The notes: generated from the letters alone by a model not told the origin. DNA of 64,000 nt from Kitasatospora fiedleri (GCF_948472415.1 NZ_OX419519.1:1364001-1428000); one strand, 5' to 3'. Shown: positions 28,595 to 37,632, counted from the stretch's first letter. Program-made: numbers and translations.

Positions 28595-28667
28595 GCGGAC
28601 GTGGCTCAGTTGGTAGAGCATCACCTTGCCAAGGTGAGGGTCGCGAGTTCGAATCTCGTCGTCCGCT
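28595..28667 (+). tRNA. tRNA-Gly (anticodon GCC)
   Basis: 73 nt; acceptor GCGGACG/CGTCCGC, anticodon loop CTTGCCAAG region with GCC (decodes GGC, the main Gly codon in this DNA), T-loop GAGTTCGAATCTC. CCA not encoded. Confidence 0.97.
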
Positions 28668-28724
28668 CGACGGGGAACGGGTAAGATCGTTCTTCGGGAG
28701 TTCAGAAGTTCAGAAGTGTTGCCT

Positions 28725-28795
28725 GGTGGAGTGGCCGAGAGGCGAGGCAACGGCCTGCAAAGCCGTGTACACGGGTTCAAATCCCGTCTCCACCT
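28725..28795 (+). tRNA. tRNA-Cys (anticodon GCA)
   Basis: 71 nt; acceptor GGTGGAG/CTCCACC, anticodon loop CTGCAAA with GCA, T-loop GGTTCAAATCC. Lies 57 nt after tRNA-Gly. Confidence 0.97.
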
Positions 28796-28834
28796 CCGAG
28801 AGGTGTCGTCCGGTCCCGACCGGGCGCCCTCCCC

Positions 28835-28906
<72 letters not shown>

Positions 28907-28940
28907 CTGGTCTTCGGACCCCGGTCCTTCGGATCGACCC

Positions 28941-29012
<72 letters not shown>

Positions 29013-29047
29013 CTCAGGCTCCCCAGCAGGGGATTCCTGGCGCACCC

Positions 29048-29119
<72 letters not shown>

Positions 29120-29127
29120 CCACGGTT

Positions 29128-29160
29128 GAGAGCCGCAGTCCGATCCGGACTGCGGCTCTC
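29128..29160 (+). terminator. Terminator of the tRNA cluster
   Basis: Perfect 15-bp stem (29128-29142 with 29146-29160) and a 3-nt loop, followed by a short T run (GGCGTTTTCG). Confidence 0.9.
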
Positions 29161-29202
29161 GGCGTTTTCGAGGAGTCCGGGGAACAGCGTGCGGGGAACG
29201 AC

Positions 29203-29250
29203 GGTGGCCGGGAACGGCACGCCCTCACCGACGTGTCGTTCCCGGCCACC
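29203..29250 (-). terminator. Long stem-loop downstream of a small minus-strand gene
   Basis: Two 19-nt arms (29203-29221 and 29232-29250) pair fully except for one G-T wobble, with a 10-nt loop. Placed as the terminator for the gene at 29347-29523 on minus. Confidence 0.7.
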
Positions 29251-29346
29251 GGGTGGGCCGGAGCTTGCAGCCTGTGCCACTCACTGGGTCCGTCCACGAC
29301 TGTGAGGGCGGCTCCGGCCGGCGAAGACCCCTACCCCATGAGGGGG

Positions 29347-29523
29347 TCAGCGCCCGATCAGGTCGGCGACCGCCCGGGTCTGGGTCGCCAGTTGGTCCCA
29401 CGCGCCGAACAGGGCCAGCAGCAGGACGGCGCAGGGCAGGACGATGGCGAGTGCGACGGCCGGGTGCCGGGTCTCCGTGGCGGGGAGGTGGCGGCGGCGA
29501 AGGGCTCTGCTGAGCGGTGCCAT
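29347..29523 (-). CDS. Small single-pass membrane protein
   Basis: 58 residues: a basic, His/Arg-rich N-terminus (RALRRRHLPATETRH), one hydrophobic helix (PAVALAIVLPCAVLLLALFG), then WDQLATQTRAVADLIGR. AGGAG lies 12 nt before the ATG, rather far. A strong hairpin follows. Function unknown; I support it by the membrane helix, codon pattern and terminator only. Confidence 0.55.
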   Translation of the reverse strand: MAPLSRALRRRHLPATETRHPAVALAIVLPCAVLLLALFGAWDQLATQTRAVADLIGR

Positions 29524-30145
29524 GGTGTGCTGGGCTCCTGCCGGGCTGGGTGCTGCGGGTCGGTTCGGACGGGGCGGTGCGGGTGGTGCGGTCCTGGCGG
29601 CGGGGGCGGTTCCCCGGGGGACGAGCGGGCCCGTCCTCGCTGTGAACAACCGTATGCGGCAAGGCCGTCGGGGGTCGTCATGCCCGCGCACGGTTCCGAT
29701 CGCCTCCGCTGGGATGAGACGTGGCGCGGCGGCGTACTCCTGGAGGCGGAGACCGGGGGTGCGGGTACCCCTAGACCGCTCCGGGGGTACCCCCTGGGGG
29801 GCGGTCCGACCGGGGCCGGGGCCGGGTTCCGGCGGGGTCCCGGCCGGGCCCTGACGGGGTGCAGGCGGCGGGCACGGCGCCGCTGCGGCGGTGGTGCAGC
29901 GGCGGTGCGGCGATGGTGCAGCGGTGGTTCGGATGCGGATCGCCGCCGGTGGCGGGCGGGGTCGGGGCGGTCGAGGATGGCACGCACGCTACCGATCCGA
30001 CAATCCGACCGGCGGTTCGCGTGTTGCGTGTCGACGCGGGGCCGGTACCTGTCCGTAAGCTGTCCCGAGACAGTTGTCTGACGATGCCCCACATCCGACG
30101 GGGCCTCACCCCACAGGCTGACGGAACGGGAACGGGTACGGGCAG
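29524..30145. other. Non-coding region upstream of the membrane kinase
   Basis: No convincing gene. Contains two GGGTACCC palindromes with centres 22 bp apart (29763-29770 and within the 12-bp palindrome 29783-29794), an imperfect repeat of GGTGCAGCGG units (about 29885-29945), and CTGTC-N4-GACAG (30060-30073) 73-86 nt before the kinase start. Confidence 0.5.
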
Positions 30146-32128
30146 ATGGCAATGATGCGGTTGAGGCGTGAGGACCCCCGCATCGTCGGCCCGTACCGGC
30201 TGCACCGGCGGCTGGGCGCCGGCGGGATGGGCGTGGTGTACCTCGGCTCCGACCGCAAGGGGCAGCGGGTCGCGCTGAAGCTGATCCGGGCCGAGCTGGC
30301 CGAGGACGCCGAGTTCCGCACCCGGTTCGCCCGGGAGATCGCCGCCGCCTCCCGAATCCGCGGCGGCTGCACGGCCCGGGTGGTCGGCTCCGACATCGAG
30401 ACCGAGCGGCCCTGGCTGGCCACCGCGTACGTGCCCGGGCCCTCGCTGTACAAGCAGGTCTCCGAGGAGGGGACGCTGGCCTGGCCGGACGCCGCCCGGA
30501 TCGGCTCGGCGCTGGCCGACGGGCTGGTGAAGGTGCACGAGGCCGGGGTGGTGCACCGCGACCTGAAGCCCTCGAACATCCTGCTCTCCCCCAAGGGTCC
30601 GCGGATCATCGACTTCGGCATCGCCTGGTCGCGCGGCGCCTCCACGCTCACCCACGTCGGCACCGCGGTCGGCTCGCCCGGCTTCCTGGCGCCCGAGCAG
30701 GTGCGCGGCGCGGCCGTCACCCCCGCCACCGACGTGTTCGCCTTCGGGGCGACGCTGGCGTTCGCGCTGACCGGCGAGTCGCCGTTCGGGTCGGGCGCCT
30801 CCTCCGAGGTGATGCTGTACCGGGTGGTGCACGAGGAGCCCGACCTGAGCGGCGTCCCGCCGGTGCTGGCCCCGCTGGTGCGCGCCTGCCTGGCCAAGGA
30901 GCCGTCCGAGCGCCCGCCGGCCGCCGCGCTGCACGAGCGCCTCAGCGAGCTCGCGGCGCGCGGCGGCGGCCGGGCCGGACGCGGCGTCGCCGCCCGCCCC
31001 GACGAGGTGCGCGCCCCGCCGCGCCGTCCGCCGACGGCCCCGCGGAGGGCGCTCCCCCGCCCCGCCGGGCGGGTGCCGGCCCGGTGCCGGGGCGGTCCGG
31101 CGGCCGGACGGACGGCCCGAGGGCGCGCGCGGCACGGCGGGCGGGCGCGGTACGGCGGGCGGGCGCGGTACGGCGGGCGGGCGTCCCGAGGCGGTGCGCG
31201 GCGCGGCCGGGGGCGGCGGTCGTCCGGTGGCGAAGGCGGACGGCGCGGCCGGCCCGGCGGGCGGGCGGTGGCCACGCCCGCGATGCCCCGGCAGGACGCG
31301 GCCCGTCCGGACGGGCGCGGCCCGGGGGCGCGGCGCCCGGTCCGGGACGGCGACACCGTCCGGGAGCGCCGCCCCGCGACCGGCCCCGGCCGCACCCCCG
31401 CGCCGGGCCGGGACCGCACTCCCCCGCCCGGGCGCGCCCCGCACACCCTGGGCGGACGCCCGACGCCGCGTCAACGGCTGCTGCGGCAGCGGCTGGTGGT
31501 GTTCGTGACGGTCACCCTGGGCGTGGCGCTGGCCATCGCCGTCGCGCAGGGCTGCCAGAACCGCGAGGCGCAGGGCCTGGGCCCGCAGCCCGCCGGCGTG
31601 GTGACCGGCGGCCCGGCCGCGCCGAGCGCCGGGACGACGACGCTGTCCGTGGACGGCGCGAACGCCGGGCACAGCGACACCGGGCTCGCCCCGTCCTTCG
31701 GCACCCAGCCGCAGGTCGACTGGCCCAACCTGAGCTACCCGGACCCGTCCGGCGGCCCGGCGATCCGGCTGCACGACGGCCGCTCCACCGAGAACGGCCC
31801 GCCGATCTCGCTCTCCGCGGTGCTGCCCGCCCGCTACCGGGACGCCCAGGCCGCGCTGGTGGTGCTGCGCCGGCTGGAGGGCTCGGTGCCGGTCGACCTG
31901 GTCCAGCTGTACGGCTTCACCGCCGGCGCCCCCGTGCTGCTGGCCGACCGGGCCTCGGCCGCCAACCCGGAGGCGGGGGCGGTGTGGCGGGTGGAGAACG
32001 GCGCGCTGATCCGCGAGGAGCGCGTCGACCGGACGGGCGCGGTCTCCTCCACCCGGTACACCGTCCGCCCGGACGGCGGCCTGGAGGAGTCCTGGCCGGG
32101 CTCGGGCGTCTCGGGCTCGGCGGACTGA
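30146..32128 (+). CDS. Membrane-anchored Ser/Thr protein kinase (PknB-like) with C-terminal extracellular domain
   Basis: 660 residues. Kinase domain about 17-285: glycine loop LGAGGMGVVYLG, catalytic Lys in VALKLI, HRDLKPSNIL, and GSPGFLAPEQ (in place of the more usual APE-adjacent GTP). Residues about 290-440 form a very Arg/Gly/Pro-rich linker with GGRARYGG repeats. One membrane helix (VVFVTVTLGVALAIAV, about 449-468) precedes a 190-residue outer domain with no recognised fold. No clear ribosome site. Signal unknown. Confidence 0.92.
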   Translation: MAMMRLRREDPRIVGPYRLHRRLGAGGMGVVYLGSDRKGQRVALKLIRAELAEDAEFRTRFAREIAAASRIRGGCTARVVGSDIETERPWLATAYVPGPSLYKQVSEEGTLAWPDAARIGSALADGLVKVHEAGVVHRDLKPSNILLSPKGPRIIDFGIAWSRGASTLTHVGTAVGSPGFLAPEQVRGAAVTPATDVFAFGATLAFALTGESPFGSGASSEVMLYRVVHEEPDLSGVPPVLAPLVRACLAKEPSERPPAAALHERLSELAARGGGRAGRGVAARPDEVRAPPRRPPTAPRRALPRPAGRVPARCRGGPAAGRTARGRARHGGRARYGGRARYGGRASRGGARRGRGRRSSGGEGGRRGRPGGRAVATPAMPRQDAARPDGRGPGARRPVRDGDTVRERRPATGPGRTPAPGRDRTPPPGRAPHTLGGRPTPRQRLLRQRLVVFVTVTLGVALAIAVAQGCQNREAQGLGPQPAGVVTGGPAAPSAGTTTLSVDGANAGHSDTGLAPSFGTQPQVDWPNLSYPDPSGGPAIRLHDGRSTENGPPISLSAVLPARYRDAQAALVVLRRLEGSVPVDLVQLYGFTAGAPVLLADRASAANPEAGAVWRVENGALIREERVDRTGAVSSTRYTVRPDGGLEESWPGSGVSGSAD

Positions 32129-32290
32129 CCGGGCCGCCCGGCGGAGGTCACAGCCCGGCGGCGTCCGGCAGGGCGCGCATCTCCGCGGCCGGGAGGGCCG
32201 GATGGGCGGCGGTGGACGCGGCGACGTGTCCGGCCCTGTCCGACCGGTCGTGTGGCGAAGGCCGCTGAGGGTCCGCCGTGGGCCCGGACC

Positions 32291-32941
32291 TCACACCGTG
32301 CAACGCTCGGAACCGGGCGGCTCCCGGCGGGTTCGGCTGCGGTGCCGAACCTTGCCGCCGCCCAGGACGGCCGCGGCGATCACGGCGGCGGCGATCACGG
32401 CGGCGGCGAAGGCGGGGCCGCCGTAGGTGGTGACGTGCCGGAGGGAGTGGGCCGCGACGTATCCGGCGGTGGCTTCGACGCCGGCCCACAGGGGTGCGGC
32501 GAGCAGGCTGTAAGGGGCGATGCGGCGGTAGGGCAGGCGCATCGCCCCCGCCAGGTGCGGGGTCAGGGTGCGTACGACGGGGACGAACCTGGAGAGGAGG
32601 ACGGCCTGGCCGCCTCGTCGGGCCATGAGGACCTGTGCGCGCTGCCAGGCGGTGGCGGGGATGCGCCGGCCGAGGCGTCCGGTGCGCAGGCGGCTGCCGA
32701 GCAGGTGCCCGGTGCGGTGGCCCAGGGCGTCACCGGCCACGACCGCGCTCGCGGCGGTGGCGACGGTCAGGACGAGGTTCAGCTCGCCCGCGCGGGCCAG
32801 GGCCCCGGAGGTCAGCAGCAGGGTCAGGGTCGGGACGAACGCGCCGACCAGCAGTAGGGACTCGGCCAGCACCGCGGCGGCCAGGATCGCATAGGCGGCC
32901 GGGGCGGGAACGTGGCCGAGCAGTCCGGTCAGGGTGTTCAC
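32291..32941 (-). CDS. DedA/SNARE-associated family membrane protein
   Basis: 216 residues from the GTG at 32941, which overlaps the methyltransferase stop (GTGA). DedA signature: AESLLLVGAFVPTLTLLLTSG, GDALGHRTGHLLGSRL, and RFVPVVRTLTPHLAGAMRLP. About five membrane segments. DedA proteins are lipid transporters (polyprenyl phosphate and phospholipids in some cases) important for envelope homeostasis. Coupling to a lipid-type methyltransferase suggests a joint membrane role. Confidence 0.92.
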   Translation of the reverse strand: MNTLTGLLGHVPAPAAYAILAAAVLAESLLLVGAFVPTLTLLLTSGALARAGELNLVLTVATAASAVVAGDALGHRTGHLLGSRLRTGRLGRRIPATAWQRAQVLMARRGGQAVLLSRFVPVVRTLTPHLAGAMRLPYRRIAPYSLLAAPLWAGVEATAGYVAAHSLRHVTTYGGPAFAAAVIAAAVIAAAVLGGGKVRHRSRTRREPPGSERCTV

Positions 32942-33665
32942 CGGACGGCCCCGGCCGTGACGTCCGGCGTTGCCTGGGCGGGCGCGGTGCCGGGGCGGCG
33001 CAGCTGCCAGACGTGCGCCGGGGGCAGGTTGCCCCACACGCTCCAGCGGCCGACGGCGTAGCGCCGCTGGTAGTCGGCGAGGACCTCTTCGACGGCGCGG
33101 TGGCGGCGGGCTTCGGTGCGGGAGGCGGTCAGGGCGCGGGCGTAGCGGGTGCCGCGGTAGGCGAAGTAGGTGAGCGTGCCGCCGGGCTGGAGCAGTTCCA
33201 GGTAGCGGTTCATGATCGTCTCGACCTGGGCGGGGGTGAAGTTGGTGAAGGGCAGTCCGGAGACGATCACGTCGTAGCGGTGGACGGTGTCGAGCTCTTC
33301 GACGAGAGCGTGGTGGACGCGGACCCGTTCGCTCGTGCCGGTCAGCCGCGGGTGGGTGCGGACGAGCCGGTGCAGTCGGGCGGCGAAGCGTGCGTTGGCC
33401 TCGACGATGTCCAGCCGGCTGCCCCGGGAGAGCCGGGGATCAGGGTGCGGGTGACCGATCCGGTGCCCGCGCCGACTTCCAGGACGTTCAGGGGCGGTGC
33501 TCCGTGCTTCTGCACCGGGTCGGTGAGCAGCCGGGCGAGGGTCCTGCCGCTGGGAGCGACGGCTCCCGTGGTGCGCAGGTCGCGGACTGCTTCGAGGAGG
33601 AACATCCAGCCCTCGGCGTTGCGCTGTGCGAGGACTCGGTCGTGTGAGGTGGTCCAGTCGGCCAT
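32938..33665 (-). CDS. SAM-dependent methyltransferase, phospholipid N-methyltransferase-like (apparent frameshift near 33436)
   Basis: About 242 residues if one base is added to the run at 33435-33438. SAM motif I is NVLEVGAGTGSVTRTLI; after the frameshift, SRLDIVEANARFAARLHRLV and YDVIVSGLPFTNFTPAQVET resemble bacterial PmtA phospholipid methyltransferases (the SGLP segment). ATG start has a TAGCGT -10-like hexamer only 7 nt upstream (33673-33678 on minus), suggesting a leaderless mRNA. Substrate is an inference; the coupled DedA gene supports a lipid. Confidence 0.8.
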
Positions 33666-33724
33666 GTCTTCGACGCTAGGGATGTCGGCACCCCTGCGGA
33701 TCGTCCCTTGTGCGGCCGTCCTCT

Positions 33725-33738
33725 CCTACGAAAGTAGG
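33725..33738. promoter_or_regulatory. Candidate response-regulator operator in the divergent promoter
   Basis: CCTAC-GAAA-GTAGG inverted repeat. Its centre (33731.5) is 66.5 bp from both the methyltransferase ATG (33665) and the sensor-kinase GTG (33798); each start has a -10-like hexamer 6-7 nt before it. Confidence 0.6.
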
Positions 33739-33785
33739 GGGTGGCGATGGCAGAACGTCGGACGTGAAACAGGCGGCCGCCTGCC

Positions 33786-33791
33786 TACGCT
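33786..33791 (+). promoter_or_regulatory. -10 element giving a probable leaderless histidine-kinase mRNA
   Basis: TACGCT ends 6 nt before the GTG at 33798, and no Shine-Dalgarno sequence precedes that start. Leaderless transcripts of this layout are common in actinomycetes. Confidence 0.5.
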
Positions 33792-33797
33792 TCTGAG

Positions 33798-34943
33798 GTG
33801 AGACAGGAACGGAGTACCAGGTGGGCCGCGTACGGGCGCTACGGCTTGGTGGTGCTGGTGACGCTGGCCCCCGTCCAGAACGGGGCAGCGAGCGCCGGCG
33901 GCCACTACAACGCCTTTCGCAGTGCGGTGGCTGTCGCGTGCGGGCTGGCCCTGCTGTGGCGGCGGGGGCCGTGGTGGCTCGCTCCCGTGGTGACGACGGC
34001 GGCGGCCGGGGTGTGGGGGTGGCCCATGCTCCCGCTGCTGCTCCTCGCCCTGTTCGACCTCGCCGCTGTCCGGCGCGTCCGGGCGGCAGTGGCCTGCTCG
34101 GCCGCGGCGCTGGCCGGCAACGCCGTCCTGCACCCGACGGTGTCCTTGTGGAGCACCCAGCAGTACGGCTCGACGCTCTTCCTCCTGCTGGCCGTGGTCG
34201 GGGGATTGTGGATGGGAAGTCGGCGCCGCCTGGTCGAGGCGCTGCATGCCCAGGTCGAGCACCTGCGCACCGAGCGGGACCTGCGTGAGCAGGCCGCACG
34301 CATGGAGGAGCGCTCCGCGATCGCCGCGGAGATGCACGACGTGCTCGCCCACCGGCTCAGTCTGATCGCGCTGCACACGGGAGTCCTGGCCACCAGGAAG
34401 GACGCGCTGCCCGACGCCGTCGTCGAACGCCTCGCCCTGCTGCGCACCGCCTCCACCGACGCCCTGACCGACCTGCGCGACGTGCTCGGCGCCCTGCGCA
34501 CCGACGCCCCGCCCGCCACCGACCGGCCCGCACCGGTGCTGCGCGACGTCGAGGAGATGATCGGGCAGGCACGGGCGGCCGGGCAGGCCGTCGACCCGAC
34601 CGTCGTGGGCAGCCCGGAGCAGGCTCCCGCGGCGCACCGGCTGGCCGTCTACCGGCTGGTCCAGGAGGCACTGACCAATGCCCGCAAACACGCCGCCGAC
34701 GTGCCCGTCCGCGTCCGCATCGACTACGGGCCGCCCGCCACCCTGATCGAGGTCACCAACCCGCCCGGCGCCCACCTCCGCGGCGCCCCGGCCGTCGCTT
34801 CGGGATTCGGCCTCATCGGTCTGCGCGAGCGGGTCGAAGCACTCGGCGGACACCTGGACGCCGGGCCCGGCGGTGCCGGGGCCTGGCGACTGGCCGCCCG
34901 CATCCCCCACCCCGTCACCGAACAGAACGGTCCCCTCACGTGA
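33798..34943 (+). CDS. Two-component sensor histidine kinase (NarL/DesK type, HisKA_3)
   Basis: 381 residues. N-terminal membrane part with about five helices and little extracellular sequence (residues 15-140), a coiled linker, the HisKA_3 box MEERSAIAAEMHDVLAHRLS with phospho-acceptor His180, the N-box RLVQEALTNARKHA and the G-box GFGLIGLRERVEALGG. Intramembrane sensing is likely, which suits an envelope or membrane stress signal. Overlaps the response-regulator start (GTGA). Confidence 0.95.
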   Translation: MRQERSTRWAAYGRYGLVVLVTLAPVQNGAASAGGHYNAFRSAVAVACGLALLWRRGPWWLAPVVTTAAAGVWGWPMLPLLLLALFDLAAVRRVRAAVACSAAALAGNAVLHPTVSLWSTQQYGSTLFLLLAVVGGLWMGSRRRLVEALHAQVEHLRTERDLREQAARMEERSAIAAEMHDVLAHRLSLIALHTGVLATRKDALPDAVVERLALLRTASTDALTDLRDVLGALRTDAPPATDRPAPVLRDVEEMIGQARAAGQAVDPTVVGSPEQAPAAHRLAVYRLVQEALTNARKHAADVPVRVRIDYGPPATLIEVTNPPGAHLRGAPAVASGFGLIGLRERVEALGGHLDAGPGGAGAWRLAARIPHPVTEQNGPLT

Positions 34944-35590
34944 TCCGCGCCATGGTCGTCGACGACGACGCCCTCGTCCGCCTCGGCCTGACCGACCTCC
35001 TCGACGGCGACGACGGCATCGAGGTCGTCGCCCAGGCCGCCGACGGGCTCCACGCCGTCGAGCAGGCGACGGCCCACCACGTCGACGTCGCCCTGGTCGA
35101 CGTCCGCATGCCCCGCATGGACGGCATCGCCGCCACCCGGCGCCTGCGCGCCCTGCCCCACCCGCCGAAGGTCATCACCCTGACCACCTTCGACCTCGAC
35201 GAGTACGTCTACGACGCGCTGGCCGCGGGCGCCGACGGCTTCCTGCTCAAGGACACCGACCCCGCCGAAATCCTGCGCGCCGTCCACCTCGTCGCCGCCG
35301 GCTCCGCGATGCTGCACCCCGCCGCCGCCCGTCGCCTCATCGACCGCTACCACCACACGGGCCGCCCGCAGGCCGCCCGGGCACGGACCCGGATCGCCCC
35401 CCTCACCCCGCGCGAAGGAGACGTCCTGGCCCTGCTCGCCCGGGGAGACACCAACGCCGACATCGCGAAGACGCTCGGCATGCAGGAAAGCACCGTCAAG
35501 TCCCACGTCAGCCGCATCCTGACCACCCTCGGCGTCACCAATCGCGTTCAGGCCGCGCTCCTGGCCCGCGACGCCGGCCTCGCACCCTGA
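34940..35590 (+). CDS. LuxR/NarL-family response regulator
   Basis: 216 residues. Receiver domain with acidic triad at Asp8-10, phosphorylation site Asp54 (LVDVRMPRMDG) and Lys104 (LLKDTD); C-terminal LuxR helix-turn-helix LTPREGDVLALLARGDTNAD, then LGMQESTVKSHVSRIL. The start overlaps the kinase stop, so the pair is coupled. The inverted repeat at 33725-33738 is the obvious candidate binding site. Confidence 0.96.
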   Translation: MIRAMVVDDDALVRLGLTDLLDGDDGIEVVAQAADGLHAVEQATAHHVDVALVDVRMPRMDGIAATRRLRALPHPPKVITLTTFDLDEYVYDALAAGADGFLLKDTDPAEILRAVHLVAAGSAMLHPAAARRLIDRYHHTGRPQAARARTRIAPLTPREGDVLALLARGDTNADIAKTLGMQESTVKSHVSRILTTLGVTNRVQAALLARDAGLAP

Positions 35591-35759
35591 GATCCGCCCC
35601 GGCCGCACCGGCGTCAGGGGCGTGCCCGCCCGTCGGAGCGGCCCTCGGACCGGGGCCGCGGCCCGCCGGGGCGGCGGGTCGGCACGGCCGGGACGCTACC
35701 GGACGGTGGCGGGGCGGGGGCCGGGAGGTGGTGACGGCTTGTCAGTACGGGGCGGCAGC

Positions 35760-36326
35760 ATGGGCCGCATGATGTGGACGACCGACGCGATGCACGTCGC
35801 GTACTGCCAGTACTTCCTGTACGGGCCGGAGCTGCCGGACGGCTGGGACGCGCACGCGCTGGACCGGCTGTTCCACGGGAACGGGGTGGCCTCGGGTTGC
35901 CCGGACCACCTGACGGTGCTGTGCGGGACGCACACCGGGCTGATCCGGCTGGGGGTGGAGGGCTGCGCGCGGCGGCCGGCGGAGCCGGGGCCGGAGTGGG
36001 AGAGCGCGGTGGAGCTGTCGCTGCACAGCAGTGGCGAGCTGCGGCTGCGGGCCTGGGACGGGGTGGACGTCGAGGGGCCGGGGAACCTGGCGCACGCCGG
36101 GCCCGGCTGGTACCGGGTGCGGGTGCAGACCCGCGGCCGGGACCGGGGGCGGGAGGCCGACACCGCGGCCCGCCCGGTCGAGGAGCACCGGCTGACGCTG
36201 TGGCCCGCTCCTCCGTCGCCGGAGCTGGTGCTGCGGGTCGGCGACCTGACCGGCCGCCGCCACCACGACCCGCGGCGGCCGGCGCCGCAGCCGATCCGTC
36301 CGCCGTCGGCGCGCCGGGCGGCGTGA
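35760..36326 (+). CDS. Hypothetical protein
   Basis: 188 residues starting MGRMMWTTDAMHVAYCQYFL (ATGs at 35769 and 35772 are alternatives). It contains LTVLCGTHTGLIRLGVEGC and GPGWYRVRVQTRGRDRGR. No membrane segment or known motif; the C-terminal 30 residues are basic and Pro/Arg-rich. GGCGG-type ribosome site only. I do not recognise it. Alone between the response regulator and the next small gene, on plus. Confidence 0.65.
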   Translation: MGRMMWTTDAMHVAYCQYFLYGPELPDGWDAHALDRLFHGNGVASGCPDHLTVLCGTHTGLIRLGVEGCARRPAEPGPEWESAVELSLHSSGELRLRAWDGVDVEGPGNLAHAGPGWYRVRVQTRGRDRGREADTAARPVEEHRLTLWPAPPSPELVLRVGDLTGRRHHDPRRPAPQPIRPPSARRAA

Positions 36327-36438
36327 CGGGGCGGGGCGGGGCGGCCGGTCGGGGCGGCGGCCACCGGATAATGGTGCCGACCGTGCGCCGGACCGGCGGC
36401 GGTGCGGTGCGGTGCGAGTCGGGAGAGGTGCGGGAGCG

Positions 36439-36813
36439 ATGGCCCTGGTGGAGGGTGAGCGCGTCAGGTTGCTGGCGGACCTGGCGTTGGGCGGGGCGTC
36501 CGCCGGGGAGGACGGCCCGTCGGTCGGTCTCCTGCTGCTGGGCGCGGGTGTCGAGGGCACCGTCGTGCGGGTCACCGGGGAGCTGCCGCCGCCCGAGGAG
36601 GTCCGTGAGTACGAGCGGCTGCGGGCCCTGTTCGAGGACTACGGGCACACCGTGCCCGCGGAGAGCCTGCGCCGGCTGGAGGCGCAACTCGCCGAACTGG
36701 AGCCGCACTGGCGGGAGTTCCGGGCGCGGGGCCCGCGCTCGTCGGTCCGGGTCCGGTTCGACAACGGCTTCGTGCTGGAGGACGCGGACGCGGAGGTGTT
36801 CGCCGCCTGCTGA
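36439..36813 (+). CDS. Small hypothetical protein
   Basis: 124 residues from the ATG at 36439 (GGGAG upstream). Acidic, with LLLLGAGVEGTVVRVTGELP then a helical middle and SVRVRFDNGFVLEDADAEVF near the end, giving an SH3/KOW-like beta pattern at both ends. No family recognised. Its stop is 13 nt from that of the converging rRNA/tRNA methyltransferase gene. Confidence 0.65.
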   Translation: MALVEGERVRLLADLALGGASAGEDGPSVGLLLLGAGVEGTVVRVTGELPPPEEVREYERLRALFEDYGHTVPAESLRRLEAQLAELEPHWREFRARGPRSSVRVRFDNGFVLEDADAEVFAAC

Positions 36814-36828
36814 GCGCAGGGCGTCCGG

Positions 36829-37632
36829 TCAGCCGTGGTTGACGGCGTAGAAGGCGATCGCGGCGGCGGCGCCGACGTTCAGCGAGTCGATGCCGTGCGC
36901 CATCGGAATCCGCACCCGCTGGTCGGCGGCGGCGAGGGCCTTCGGGGTCAGGCCGTCGCCCTCGGCGCCGAGCATCAGCGCGGCCTTCGGGAGCAGGTGC
37001 GGGCGGGCCGCGGTGAAGTCCTCCGCGCCGGAGGGGGTCAGCGCCAGCAGCTCGAACCCGGCCGCCCGGACGGCGTCGAGCGCGGCCGGCCACGGGTCGA
37101 GCCGGGCGTAGGGGACGGAGAACACCGCGCCCATCGAGGTCTTGACGGCCCGCCGGTACAGCGGGTCGGCGCAGTCCGGGGAGAGCAGCACCGCGTCCAT
37201 GCCGAGCGCGGCCGAGGAGCGGAAGATCGCGCCGAGGTTGGTGTGGTCGACCAGCCCCTCCAGGACGGCGACCCGGCGGGCGCCCGCGAGCACCTGCCCG
37301 GCGGCGGGCAGCGGCTTGCGCTCCATCGAGGCGAGCGCGCCCCGGTGCACGTGGTAGCCGGTGACCCGCTCGGCGAGCACCGGGTCGACCAGGTGGACGG
37401 GAGCGTCCGTCCCCGCGATCACGTCCTGCATGACGCCCAGCCACTTCGCCGTCAGCAGCATCGACCGCATCCGGAACCCGGCGGCCAGCGCCCGGCGGAT
37501 CACCTTCTCGCCCTCGGCGATGAACAGCCCCTCGGCGGGCTCGCGGCGGCGGCGCAGCTCGACGTCGGTCAGGTCGGTGTAGTCGCTCAGCCGGGGGTCG
37601 GCGGCGTCGGTGACGGTCAGTGGCTCGGACAC
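36829..37632 (-). CDS. SpoU/TrmH-family RNA 2'-O-methyltransferase
   Basis: 267 residues from the GTG at 37632. N-terminal substrate-binding domain (EGLFIAEGEKVIRRALAAG), then the SPOUT knot: VAVLEGLVDHTNLGAIFRSS (motif 1), KAALMLGAEGDGLTP (motif 2) and VRIPMAHGIDSLNVGAAAAI (motif 3). These are the complete catalytic SAM-binding motifs. The exact rRNA or tRNA target cannot be read from sequence. Confidence 0.94.
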   Translation of the reverse strand: MSEPLTVTDAADPRLSDYTDLTDVELRRRREPAEGLFIAEGEKVIRRALAAGFRMRSMLLTAKWLGVMQDVIAGTDAPVHLVDPVLAERVTGYHVHRGALASMERKPLPAAGQVLAGARRVAVLEGLVDHTNLGAIFRSSAALGMDAVLLSPDCADPLYRRAVKTSMGAVFSVPYARLDPWPAALDAVRAAGFELLALTPSGAEDFTAARPHLLPKAALMLGAEGDGLTPKALAAADQRVRIPMAHGIDSLNVGAAAAIAFYAVNHG

